From Rhodopseudomonas palustris (lineage in GTDB: Bacteria; Pseudomonadota; Alphaproteobacteria; Rhizobiales; Xanthobacteraceae), in assembly GCF_003031265.1 (NCBI RefSeq), contig NZ_CP019966.1, positions 1,550,001 to 1,614,000 of the forward strand: a stretch of 64,000 nt of DNA, read 5' to 3'. Position numbers and translations under genes: made by a program. The first letter of the stretch is position 1. Each line of letters opens with the position of its first letter. Positions 52,518 through 60,809 of the stretch are shown one piece after another. Under the pieces are notes generated by a model that saw only the letters and a program-made list of their open reading frames with translations, did not search any database and was not told the origin of the DNA.

Positions 52518-52811
52518 ATGAGCGAAGAATACAAAGGACACTCTGGACATCCGCTGATCCTCAAGCAGGAAGGCGAATACAAGAGCTATTCCGGTGAGCC
52601 GCTGATCCTGAAGCAGGAAGGCGAGTACAAGGGTTACTCCGGTACTCCGCTGATCCTCGAGCAGAAGGGCGAGTATCAGAGCTTCTCCGGCACCCCGCTG
52701 ATCCTGAAGCAGGAAGGCGAGTACCGGGGCTTCTCCGGCGCGCCGCTGATCCTGAAGCAGGAAGGCGAGTACAAGTCGTTCTCCGGCTATCCGCTGCTGC
52801 TCAACATCTGA
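52518..52811 (+). CDS. Pure 16-residue-repeat protein, unknown function
   Basis: 97 aa: after MSE, six head-to-tail copies of a 16-residue unit (residues 4-97), e.g. EYKSYSGEPLILKQEG, EYQSFSGTPLILKQEG and EYRGFSGAPLILKQEG, the last truncated (EYKSFSGYPLLLNI). Invariant positions are Tyr2, Ser6-Gly7, Pro9-Leu10 and Leu12. No signal, helix or Cys. It starts 15 bp after the preceding gene with AAAGGAA before the ATG and is followed by a strong terminator, so it closes the puc operon. Copies differ at synonymous sites, so the protein repeat is kept by selection rather than being recent duplication. Possible beta-solenoid, scaffold or binding array; no function known. Confidence 0.88.
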   Translation: MSEEYKGHSGHPLILKQEGEYKSYSGEPLILKQEGEYKGYSGTPLILEQKGEYQSFSGTPLILKQEGEYRGFSGAPLILKQEGEYKSFSGYPLLLNI

Positions 52812-52838
52812 GCCAGCCGGCCTTACAGGTCCCATGAC

Positions 52839-52873
52839 GCCGCGGGCAGCAATGCCCGCGGCGCCGTGCTTTT
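52839..52873 (+). terminator. Rho-independent terminator of the puc operon
   Basis: GCCGCGGGCA / TGCCCGCGGC, ten perfect pairs with a GCAA tetraloop, followed by GCCGTGCTTTT. It lies 28 bp after the last repeat-protein gene. Confidence 0.85.
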
Positions 52874-52951
52874 GGGTCGCAAGAAAATGCTGGGCAAACG
52901 CGCGCCCAGCGGTCAATCTGTTTCCAACGACACAAAAAAAGTCGAGGAAAC

Positions 52952-54493
52952 ATGACCCACTCTGCTTCCGCTGCGTCCAGCAGCGCCGCGGCGTCCGCGC
53001 CGTTCAGCGGCCCCGCTCCCCATCCCGATTGCGAACATGTCGACGTGCTGATCGTCGGCGCGGGAATTTCCGGCATTGGCGCCGCCTACCACCTGACGAC
53101 GCAGTGTCCCGGCACCCGCTTCGCCGTGCTCGAAGCCCAGGACGGCTTCGGCGGTACCTGGCGAACCCACCGCTATCCCGGCATTCGCTCCGACAGCGAC
53201 CTCTACACCTTCGGCTATCGCTTCAAGCCATGGACCGGAAAGCCGATCGCGACGGCTGCCGAAATCCGCGACTATCTCGGCGAGGTGATCGCCGAGCACG
53301 ATCTCGACCGCCACATCCGCTACCGCCACCGCATCGTTTCTGCGAACTGGTCGAACGAGGATGCGTGCTGGGCGATCGAGGCGCTGCGCGGCGAGGGGGG
53401 CGAGACCGTGCGCTTCACCGCCAACTTCCTCTGGATGTGCCAAGGCTACTACCGCCACAGCGAAGGCTACACCCCGGAATGGCCGGGCATGGCCGAGTTC
53501 AAAGGGCGGATCGTCCACCCGCAGACTTGGCCGGACGATCTCGACGTTGCCGGCAAGCGGGTGATCGTGATCGGGTCGGGCGCGACGGCTGCGACTCTGG
53601 TGCCGTCGATCGCCCCCAAGGCTGAGCACGTGACCGTCCTGCAGCGCTCGCCGACCTATTTCATTCCCGGCCGCAACAAGATCGAGATTGCCGACACGCT
53701 GCGTGAGCTCGGAATCTCCGAAGATTGGATTCACGAGATCGTCCGCCGCAAGATCCTGTTCGATCAGGCGACCTTCACCCGCCGCTCGATGAGCGAGCCT
53801 GAGGTGGTGAAGCAGGAATTGCTCGCCGGCGTTCGCGCCCATCTTGGCGCGGATGCCAATCTCGATCCGCACTTCACGCCGAGCTATCGGCCGTGGCGGC
53901 AGCGCATCGCCTTCGTTCCCGATGGCGATCTGTTCAAGGCGATTGCATCCGGCAAGGCTTCGGTGGTCACCGACGAGATCGATCGCTTCACCGAGCAAGG
54001 TATCCGGCTGAAGTCAGGCGAGACACTCGAGGCCGACATCGTCGTCACCGCGACCGGCTTCAATCTCAACGTGCTCGGCGACATCGCATTCTCGATCGAC
54101 GGCAAGCCGCTCGATTTCGCCGAGACCGTGACCTACCGCGGCATGATGTTCACTGGCGTACCGAATATGGCGTGGGTGTTCGGCTATTTCCGCGCGAGCT
54201 GGACGCTGCGCGCCGATCTGGTTGCCGACTTCGTCTGCCGTCTGCTCAGCCACATGAAGCAGAACGGCCATCGCAGCGTGGTGCCGGCGCTGCGGCCGGA
54301 AGACCGCGACATGGCGCTCTTGCCGTGGATCGATCCGGAGAACTTCAATCCCGGTTACCTGATGCGCGGGATGCACTTGCTGCCCAAGCGCGGCGACAAG
54401 CCGGAGTGGCAGCACAGCCAGGACTATTGGACCGAGAAAGATCAGTTCCCGGCGATTGATCTTGACGATCCGGCGTTTGTTTACGGCAGCTGA
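52952..54493 (+). CDS. Baeyer-Villiger-type flavin monooxygenase
   Basis: 513-aa NAD(P)H/FAD monooxygenase. FAD-binding GAGISGIGAAYHL follows an Ala/Ser-rich N-terminus, NADPH-binding GSGATAATL lies mid-chain, and the Baeyer-Villiger fingerprint FKGRIVHPQTW (FxGxxxHxxxW) lies between. GGTWRTHRYPGIRSDSD is typical. It inserts oxygen into ketones, making esters or lactones, or oxidises heteroatoms. ATG 52952 has GAGGAAA upstream. Unrelated in function to the puc genes as far as I can tell; it lies behind their terminator. Confidence 0.9.
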   Translation: MTHSASAASSSAAASAPFSGPAPHPDCEHVDVLIVGAGISGIGAAYHLTTQCPGTRFAVLEAQDGFGGTWRTHRYPGIRSDSDLYTFGYRFKPWTGKPIATAAEIRDYLGEVIAEHDLDRHIRYRHRIVSANWSNEDACWAIEALRGEGGETVRFTANFLWMCQGYYRHSEGYTPEWPGMAEFKGRIVHPQTWPDDLDVAGKRVIVIGSGATAATLVPSIAPKAEHVTVLQRSPTYFIPGRNKIEIADTLRELGISEDWIHEIVRRKILFDQATFTRRSMSEPEVVKQELLAGVRAHLGADANLDPHFTPSYRPWRQRIAFVPDGDLFKAIASGKASVVTDEIDRFTEQGIRLKSGETLEADIVVTATGFNLNVLGDIAFSIDGKPLDFAETVTYRGMMFTGVPNMAWVFGYFRASWTLRADLVADFVCRLLSHMKQNGHRSVVPALRPEDRDMALLPWIDPENFNPGYLMRGMHLLPKRGDKPEWQHSQDYWTEKDQFPAIDLDDPAFVYGS

Positions 54494-54840
54494 TCTGCCG
54501 TAGAGGTCGCCTGCCGGTTCCGTGTAAGCGTGCCGGTAGGTCTGCATCTTTAACTTTCGATTAACTCAGTTCGGTGGAACGCAGCGCCTCTTATCACTTC
54601 GTAGTTCTCCGATTCACACAGCCGTGAGGCGGCGAAAGCGCAACGACTTCATGCGGTTCCGTACCGTGTGACATTGCGCCGCCGCCGCACGATGTTGTGC
54701 CGCACAATTCCGCGATTAATTTCCATTCATCAAGCGTGTCCACGATCGCGTTGCTGCGATCGGCTGCCGACGGTCGGCTGCGCATGACGAGGCGTCGGTG
54801 CCTCGCGGATGACACGAGACGGATTGAAGAGGTTATTTTG
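54494..54840. other. 347-bp intergenic region before the RND pump
   Basis: It holds an imperfect 8-bp stem (CCTGCCGG/CCGGTAGG, about 54509-54538) after the monooxygenase and a 13-bp palindrome, TTGTGCCGCACAA, at 54695-54707. No local regulator gene accompanies the pump. Nothing else recognised. Confidence 0.45.
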
Positions 54841-56040
54841 ATGCGGGGATGGACCAAGCTGGGTTGGACGGCCGTTGCGCTCGCCGTCTTGGCGCCGGCG
54901 CTTGCCGGGTGCAAGGAACCGTCCGCCGCGAACGCTTCTGCGGCGGAGAAGCCCGAAGTCAGCATCGTCACCGTGAAGCCGCAGCCGCGCTCGATTGTGC
55001 GCGAACTGCCGGGCCGGATCGCGCCGATTCGTGTCGCCGACGTACGGCCGCGCGTCTCCGGCATCATTCTGCGCCGGACGTTCCAGCAGGGCAGCGAGGT
55101 CAACGCCGGCGATCCGTTGTATCAGATCGATCCGCGCCCATTCGAGGTGGAGCTGCAGGCTGCCGAAGCTGCGCTGGCCAAGGCTACGGCCGCCCGCGAT
55201 CAGGCCGACATGCATGCCAAGCGCGTCTCGATGCTGGCGAGCGAGCAGGCGGCGTCGCGTGCCGCCAACGAAGTCGCGACCACCAATCTGCGCCAGGCGG
55301 CGGCCGAAGTCGCAGTGCGCGAAGCCGAAGTCGCACGCGCCAAGCTCAATCTGGAATACGCCACCATCCGCGCGCCGATCAGCGGCCGGATCGGTGCGGC
55401 GCTGGTCAGCGAAGGCGCTCTCGTGGTGCAGAACGATGCCACCAGCCTCGCGACGATTCAGCAGCTCGACCACGTCTATGCCGACTTCACCCAGCCGGTG
55501 TCCGAGATGGCGCGGCTGCGCCGCGCGTTCGACTCCGGCGAGCTCGATCAGATCGCCGCCGATGCGGTGCGCGCTCACCTCGTGCTCGACGACGGCACGC
55601 ACTATCCGTTGCACGGCAAGCTGCTGTTCTCGGACGCCAAGGTCGATGCCTACACCGGCCAGGTGACGCTGCGCGCCGAGTTCGATAATCCGAAGCGCGA
55701 GCTGCTCCCGGGCATGTATGTGCGAGTACGGATCGAGCAGGGCATCGACGCCGACGCCCTCGCGGTGCCGGAGCAGGCGGTCCAGCGCAACAGCGGCGGC
55801 GGCAGCGAAGTGTTCGTCGTCAAGGACGACAACCGCGTCGCCGTACAGGCGGTGCGGGTCGGCGCCCAGCAGGACGGCCATTATCTGGTGCTCGACGGCT
55901 TGAAGCCGGGCGAGCGGGTGGTGGTCGAAGGCTTCCAGAAATTCGCTGCGGGTGACACCGTGGTGCCGGTGAGCGTCAGTGATCGCCGGTCGGCGGCTGC
56001 CGCGCCGACCACCACGGGTTCGGCGAACGCGGTGCGATAG
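54841..56040 (+). CDS. RND efflux periplasmic adaptor (AcrA-like lipoprotein)
   Basis: 399-aa membrane fusion protein. A lipoprotein signal ends LAPALAGC (Cys as lipid anchor), then beta-barrel/lipoyl half (RPRVSGIILRRTFQQGSEV, GDPLYQIDPRPFE), a long coiled-coil hairpin (about 95-165, AEAALAKATAARDQADMHAKR), second lipoyl half (IRAPISGRIG) and membrane-proximal domain. It bridges the pump to an outer-membrane channel; no TolC-type gene is nearby. The pump gene follows after 10 bp. Confidence 0.93.
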   Translation: MRGWTKLGWTAVALAVLAPALAGCKEPSAANASAAEKPEVSIVTVKPQPRSIVRELPGRIAPIRVADVRPRVSGIILRRTFQQGSEVNAGDPLYQIDPRPFEVELQAAEAALAKATAARDQADMHAKRVSMLASEQAASRAANEVATTNLRQAAAEVAVREAEVARAKLNLEYATIRAPISGRIGAALVSEGALVVQNDATSLATIQQLDHVYADFTQPVSEMARLRRAFDSGELDQIAADAVRAHLVLDDGTHYPLHGKLLFSDAKVDAYTGQVTLRAEFDNPKRELLPGMYVRVRIEQGIDADALAVPEQAVQRNSGGGSEVFVVKDDNRVAVQAVRVGAQQDGHYLVLDGLKPGERVVVEGFQKFAAGDTVVPVSVSDRRSAAAAPTTTGSANAVR

Positions 56041-56050
56041 GCGCCGCCCG

Positions 56051-59000
56051 ATGCCCGCATTTTTTATCGACAGGCCGGTCTTCGCCTGGGTGATCGCGCT
56101 GTTCATCTGCTTGATCGGCGCGATCTCGATTCCGTTTCTCCCGGTCGCGCAATATCCGATCATCGCGCCGCCCTCGATCTCGGTGTCGACGCAATATCCC
56201 GGCGCCTCGCCGGAGAACCTGTACAACAGCGTCACCCGGCTGATCGAAGAAGAGCTGAACGGCGCCAACGGCATTCTGAACTTCGAGTCGACCTCCGACT
56301 CGCTCGGCCAAGTCGAAATCATCGCCAACTTCGAGCCGGGCACCGACACCGAAATGGCGTCGGTGAACGTGCAGAACCGCATCAAGCGGATCGAGGCGCG
56401 TCTGCCGCGCGCGGTGCTGCAGCAGGGCATCCTGGTCGAGGAAGCCTCCAGCGCGGTGCTGCAGATCATCACGCTGACGTCGACCGACGGATCACTCGAC
56501 GAAGTCGGCCTCGGCGACTTCATGATCCGCAACGTGCTCGGTGAGATCCGGCGTATCCCCGGCGTCGGCCGTGCGACGCTGTATTCGACCGAGCGTGCGC
56601 TGCGCATCTGGATCGATCCGGCCAAGCTGATCGGCTACAACCTCACCGCCGACGACGTCACCAAGGCGATCGAGGCGCAGAATGCCCAGGTCGCTTCCGG
56701 CAGCATCGGCGCCGAGCCAACCCCGAAGGGCCAGAAGATCTCCGCCCTGGTGCTGGTGAAGGGCCAGCTGTCCTCGGCCGACGAGTTTGGCGCCGTGGTG
56801 CTGCGCGCCAACTCCGACGGCTCGACGGTGCGGCTGCGCGACGTGGCGCGGATCGAGATCGGCGGCTTCAGCTACCAGTTCAACACCCGCCTCAACGGCA
56901 AGCCGACTGCAGGTCTGTCGGTGTTGATGTCGCCGACCGGCAACGCGCTGGCCACCGCCAGCGCGGTCGAAGCCAAGATGAAGGAGCTGTCGCGCTTCTT
57001 CCCGGCCAACATCAAATACGAGATCCCCTACAACATCACGCCGGTGGTCGAGGCCTCGATCACCAAGGTGCTGCACACGCTGGTCGAAGCGGTGGTGCTG
57101 GTGTTCGTGGTGATGTTCCTGTTCCTGCAGAACATCCGCTACACCATCATTCCGACCATCGTGGTGCCGGTGGCGCTGCTCGGCACCTGCGCGTCGCTGC
57201 TGCTGTTCGGCTATTCGATCAACATGCTGTCGATGTTCGGCATGGTGCTGGCGATCGGCATTCTGGTCGACGACGCCATCGTGGTGGTCGAGAACGTCGA
57301 ACGCATCATGTCCGAGGAAGGCCTGCCGCCGAAGGAGGCGACCCGCAAGGCGATGTCGCAGATCACCTCGGCGATCATCGGCATCACCCTGGTGCTGATC
57401 GCGGTGTTCCTGCCGATGGCGTTCTTCCCCGGCTCGGTCGGCATCATCTATCGGCAGTTCTCGGTGACGATGGTGTCGGCGATCGCGTTCTCGGCGCTGA
57501 TGGCGCTGTCGCTGACGCCGGCGCTGTGCGCCACGCTGCTGAAGCCGGTCAACAAGGGCCACGCCCACGCCGAGCGCGGCGTGTTCGGCTGGTTCAACCG
57601 CACGCTCGACAATATCCGCGAGCGCTATTCCAGCATCGTGCGCTGGAATCTCGGCCGCACCGGCCGGCTGATGGTGATTTACGCAGTGCTGGTTGCCGTG
57701 CTCGGTTGGGGCATGTCGCGGATGCCCGGCGGCTTCCTGCCGATCGACGACCAGGGCTTCGTCACCGTTGACGTGCAGACGCCGTCGGATTCGTCCTACA
57801 ACCGCACCTACGACGTCGTGAAGCAGGTCGAGGATTATCTGCTCAAGCGCGACGGCGTCCAGAACGTTACCTTCCTCACCGGCTTCAGCTTCCTCGGTCA
57901 GGGCATGAACGCCGCGCAGGCATTCGTCACGCTGAAGGATTGGGGCGAGCGCGACGAGAACTCCTCCGCCGCAGCGATCGTCGACGATGCCAACCGCAAG
58001 CTCGGTGGCATTCGCGACGCCCGAATCTCGGCGCTGCAGCCGCCGCCGGTCGACAACCTCGGCAACTCGTCGGGCTTCAGCTTCCGATTGCAGGACCGCG
58101 GCCAGAAGGGCCACGAGGCGCTGGTCAAGGCCAGCGAGCAGCTGATTGCCGCCGCCAACGCCAGCCCAGTGCTGCAGAAGGTCTATGTCGAAGGCTTGCC
58201 GCCGGCGCCGGTGCTCAACTTGATGATCGACCGCGAGAAGGCCGGCGCATTTGGCGTCACCTTCGAGGACATCAACACCACGATCTCGACCAATCTCGGC
58301 TCGGCCTACATCAACGACTTCCCCAATCGCGGCCGCATGCAGCGCGTGATCGTGCAGGCCGACGCGGAAGGGCGGATGAACGCTGACGACATCCTGTCCT
58401 ACACGGTGAAGAACAGTCGCGGCCAGCTCGTGCCGTTCTCGTCCTTCGCCACGGTGGAGTGGGCCAAGGGCCCGACCCAGATCGTCGGCTTCAACTACTA
58501 TCCGGCGATCCGCATCAGCGGCGAGGCGCGGCCGGGCTTCACCTCGGGTGACGCGATCGCCGAGATGGAGCGCCTCGCCGATCAGTTGCCGCGCGGCTTC
58601 GGCTACGATTGGACCGGCCAGTCGCTGCAGGAAAAGCTGTCGGGCTCGCAGGCGCCGATCATCCTGGCCCTGTCGGCGCTGGTGGTGTTTCTCGTGCTGG
58701 CGGCTCTGTACGAAAGCTGGACGATTCCGCTGTCGGTGCTGCTGACGGTGCCGCTCGGCATCGCCGGTGCGGTGGTTGCGGCGACGACGCGTTCGCTGCC
58801 GAACGACGTGTACTTCACCGTCGGCTTGATCACGATCATCGGTCTCGCCGCCAAGGACGCGATTCTGATCGTCGAGTTCGCCAAGGACCTTCGCAAGGAA
58901 GGCAAGACGCTGCGCGAGGCGACCATGGAGGCGTGCCATCTGCGCTTCCGGCCGATCCTGATGACCGGTCTGGCGTTCTGTTCGGGCGTGTTGCCGATGG

Positions 59001-59218
59001 TGATCGCGAGCGGCGCCGGCGGCAAAAGCCAGCAGGCGCTTGGCACCGGCGTGATGGGCGGCATGATCGCGGTCGTGGTGCTGGCGCTGCTATTTGTTCC
59101 GGTGTTCTTTGTCGTCGTGCAGCGGCTATTCGCCCGCGACCGTTCCGACGATCCTGTCGGGGAAACCCTGACGCATCAGGTTCCGATGCACGCGCAACTG
59201 CCACACGATCAAGCTTAA
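56051..59218 (+). CDS. RND efflux pump inner-membrane transporter (AcrB-like, HAE1)
   Basis: 1055-aa hydrophobe/amphiphile efflux protein beginning MPAFFIDRPVFAWVIAL. Proton-relay aspartates lie in GILVDDAIVVVENVERI, and the second membrane block has GLAAKDAILIVEFAKDL. Length and twelve helices with two large periplasmic loops match AcrB/MexB. Exports drugs, solvents or bile-salt-like compounds using the proton gradient. Overlapping frame upstream of ATG 56051 is discarded. Confidence 0.95.
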   Translation: MPAFFIDRPVFAWVIALFICLIGAISIPFLPVAQYPIIAPPSISVSTQYPGASPENLYNSVTRLIEEELNGANGILNFESTSDSLGQVEIIANFEPGTDTEMASVNVQNRIKRIEARLPRAVLQQGILVEEASSAVLQIITLTSTDGSLDEVGLGDFMIRNVLGEIRRIPGVGRATLYSTERALRIWIDPAKLIGYNLTADDVTKAIEAQNAQVASGSIGAEPTPKGQKISALVLVKGQLSSADEFGAVVLRANSDGSTVRLRDVARIEIGGFSYQFNTRLNGKPTAGLSVLMSPTGNALATASAVEAKMKELSRFFPANIKYEIPYNITPVVEASITKVLHTLVEAVVLVFVVMFLFLQNIRYTIIPTIVVPVALLGTCASLLLFGYSINMLSMFGMVLAIGILVDDAIVVVENVERIMSEEGLPPKEATRKAMSQITSAIIGITLVLIAVFLPMAFFPGSVGIIYRQFSVTMVSAIAFSALMALSLTPALCATLLKPVNKGHAHAERGVFGWFNRTLDNIRERYSSIVRWNLGRTGRLMVIYAVLVAVLGWGMSRMPGGFLPIDDQGFVTVDVQTPSDSSYNRTYDVVKQVEDYLLKRDGVQNVTFLTGFSFLGQGMNAAQAFVTLKDWGERDENSSAAAIVDDANRKLGGIRDARISALQPPPVDNLGNSSGFSFRLQDRGQKGHEALVKASEQLIAAANASPVLQKVYVEGLPPAPVLNLMIDREKAGAFGVTFEDINTTISTNLGSAYINDFPNRGRMQRVIVQADAEGRMNADDILSYTVKNSRGQLVPFSSFATVEWAKGPTQIVGFNYYPAIRISGEARPGFTSGDAIAEMERLADQLPRGFGYDWTGQSLQEKLSGSQAPIILALSALVVFLVLAALYESWTIPLSVLLTVPLGIAGAVVAATTRSLPNDVYFTVGLITIIGLAAKDAILIVEFAKDLRKEGKTLREATMEACHLRFRPILMTGLAFCSGVLPMVIASGAGGKSQQALGTGVMGGMIAVVVLALLFVPVFFVVVQRLFARDRSDDPVGETLTHQVPMHAQLPHDQA

Positions 59219-59284
59219 ATCGAAATTGCGAGCGTTGTCCGCTCGCGATTCCCGCGGGCGGAAAGCCGGAACCAATCGAATTAT

Positions 59285-59338
59285 CTCCAGTTGTTGGTCG
59301 ACAGGTGAACAACTCGTCTCGTCGACAGACAACTGGAG
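59285..59338 (+). promoter_or_regulatory. Long hairpin sequestering the ribosome binding site
   Basis: Left arm 59285-59302 pairs with right arm 59321-59338: 16 of 18 positions are complementary (CTCCAGTTGT and GTCGAC segments, one 2-nt internal mismatch), with an 18-nt loop. The right arm contains most of the GGAGG that precedes ATG 59345. Such a stem would hide the ribosome binding site, as in RNA thermometers or regulator-bound leaders; a DNA operator is the alternative. Confidence 0.6.
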
Positions 59339-59344
59339 GAATTC

Positions 59345-59800
59345 ATGAACGGAGACCAACCGATTAGCTGGCTGATGTTCTTCACGCTCGCTGCAGGCGT
59401 GGTGATCGTCGGCCTCGCTTTCATCAACTTCATTCGCTCGCGCTCCAACCGGGCGATCGCGGCCGATACGCTGGAAGGCAGCACCTCCGCCCGCGGCGCG
59501 GCGCCCGATGGCGCTCTGCCCGAACTCGCCGGCATCGCGGTGTTCGCGTTCATCGCGATGGGCCTGCTGGCGTTCGGCGCCACCTACAAGGGCGGTGAGC
59601 GCGACACCGCGCAGGTCAGCGGCCCGGCGTCCGAGTCGGGGGCCACCGGCACCACCGGCATGGCGCAGCCGAAGGGCGTGCAGAACGACCCGAAGCGCTA
59701 TCAGCCGCACAACCCGGGCACCGACACCCGCGTCGCCCCGACCGCGTCCGACACCGGCGTCGGCAACTCGCCGGGCTCGACCGGCACGGTGACCAAGTAA
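59345..59800 (+). CDS. Small membrane protein with disordered tail
   Basis: 151 aa. A first helix (MFFTLAAGVVIVGLAFINFI, about 10-30), a hydrophilic loop with Arg/Ser residues, a second helix (about 61-80, LAGIAVFAFIAMGLLAFGA), and a long Gly/Thr/Pro-rich tail (82-151) likely unstructured. GGAGG lies six bases before the ATG but inside the long hairpin at 59285-59338. A terminator follows. No family recognised. Confidence 0.75.
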   Translation: MNGDQPISWLMFFTLAAGVVIVGLAFINFIRSRSNRAIAADTLEGSTSARGAAPDGALPELAGIAVFAFIAMGLLAFGATYKGGERDTAQVSGPASESGATGTTGMAQPKGVQNDPKRYQPHNPGTDTRVAPTASDTGVGNSPGSTGTVTK

Positions 59801-59829
59801 TTTCCGGCAGCTTGAGCCGGGTGAATAAG

Positions 59830-59865
59830 AAGGCCTCGGTCGAAAGACCGGGGCCTTTGCTTTGT
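59830..59865 (+). terminator. Rho-independent terminator
   Basis: AAGGCCTCGGTC / GACCGGGGCCTT, 12 pairs with one G-T wobble and a GAAA tetraloop, followed by TGCTTTGTT. It lies 29 bp after the small membrane protein. Confidence 0.85.
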
Positions 59866-59920
59866 TAGAGCGCTTCATCGTTTGATTTGAAGCGGATTTG
59901 GCCCCCGCCAAGGGCCGAAG

Positions 59921-60027
59921 TCCTCATCCTGAAGAGCCCGGCAAAGCCGGGCGTCTCGAAGGATGAGGAGCCACATCGCCTGCGGCGCATGGTTCGAGAC
60001 GGCGCTTTGCGCCTCCTCACCATGAGG
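59921..60027. repeat. Palindromic intergenic repeat, family E
   Basis: About 107 bp: CCTCATCCT...GGATGAGG arms around CCCGGCAAAGCCGGG, then ATGGTTCGAGACGGCGC, GCGCCTCCTCACCATGAGG. A widespread composite palindrome of Rhizobiales. The surrounding gene-free stretch (59801-60244) holds, besides this and two terminators, only repeat-like remnants (GAGACGGCGCTTCGGGGCTCC at about 60123). Confidence 0.8.
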
Positions 60028-60191
60028 TTCTGCAAGCTGCGACCGCTAGGAAGTGCGGTCCTGATTCCGTCAAATGTAGAGATTCTCTCGGATGAAGGCT
60101 GCCTCACCCGCGGTGGATGATTGAGACGGCGCTTCGGGGCTCCTTGCCCACGAGGTTGCGGGTGTTGCTGAGTCCGTCGGAGCGCCAGACA

Positions 60192-60215
60192 CAAAAACGG
60201 GGGCCGCGGCCCCCG
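60192..60215 (-). terminator. Rho-independent terminator of the 60245-60694 gene
   Basis: CGGGGGCCGCGGCCCCCG is a perfect 18-bp palindrome; on the minus strand it is followed by TTTTTGTGT. It starts 30 bp beyond the stop. Confidence 0.82.
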
Positions 60216-60244
60216 AGGTCGTGCCTGATGGATGATGACGTTGC

Positions 60245-60694
60245 TTAGTGCGCGGCCTCGTAGGCTGCCTTCTGCTGCTCCATCAGGGCGATCTTTTCAC
60301 TGATCTTGGCGCGCTGGGTGGAGAGCGTCGATGCGATCGACGGCAGGCCGGCGGTGACCTTCAGCGCGTCGTCGTATTTCGACAAATTGCGCTTTTCGCC
60401 GTCGATCAGGCCGGGCAGCACGCTGCCGTCGAGGCCGTCGAACAACGAGCGCACGCTCATGATGGTGCGGTGAACCACGCTCATGAACGAGCCGGAATCG
60501 TCGGCGGTTTCGCCGGCGTTGATCAGCAGGCCGGCCAGTTCTTCGGCGTTGCCGTGGTGCAGGGCGATCATGTCGCGAAACAGCGGCGTCATGCCCTTGC
60601 CTTCAGCGTCTTCCAGCGCTTCCTCGTAGCCGTTGCGGGCGTCGATCTCGCTGGTGTGCAGCGTCTTGAGATGGTCGATGATATCGGTGTCCAC
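60245..60694 (-). CDS. PA2169-like (DUF2383) four-helix bundle protein
   Basis: 149-aa helical protein of the ferritin-like DUF2383 class: HLKTLHTSEIDARNGYEEALEDAEG, then LFRDMIALHHGNAEELAGLL, SVLPGLIDGEKRNLSKYDDAL and SEKIALMEQQKAAYEAAH. GTG 60694 is preferred because GGAGG sits five bases before it, whereas the in-frame ATG at 60706 has no ribosome binding site. Such proteins are often stress-induced; metal binding through the EALHH-type residues is not proven. Confidence 0.72.
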   Translation of the reverse strand: MDTDIIDHLKTLHTSEIDARNGYEEALEDAEGKGMTPLFRDMIALHHGNAEELAGLLINAGETADDSGSFMSVVHRTIMSVRSLFDGLDGSVLPGLIDGEKRNLSKYDDALKVTAGLPSIASTLSTQRAKISEKIALMEQQKAAYEAAH

Positions 60695-60809
60695 GTCAGC
60701 CTCCATGCTCGGTTCAGCGATGGCGAGCGACAAACGCCCGCGCACCTGCCGCGCGATAACCGGGATCAGGAAACTCGGTTCCGGACAGGAACCACGGCAC
60801 GGAAAGTTG

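Noticed and set aside
51852..52811. CRISPR array or simple DNA minisatellite
   Set aside because: The 48-bp periodicity is in two translated frames, with copies diverged mostly at synonymous or conservative positions and no spacers.
52518..52811. Multi-core RiPP precursor
   Set aside because: Repeats resemble core peptides, but there is no modifying enzyme, protease or exporter nearby and no Cys; kept only as a remote possibility.
56492..58939. 815-aa minus-strand open frame opposite the RND pump
   Set aside because: His/Arg/Gln-rich antisense shadow of the AcrB-like gene; no start signal and no domain.
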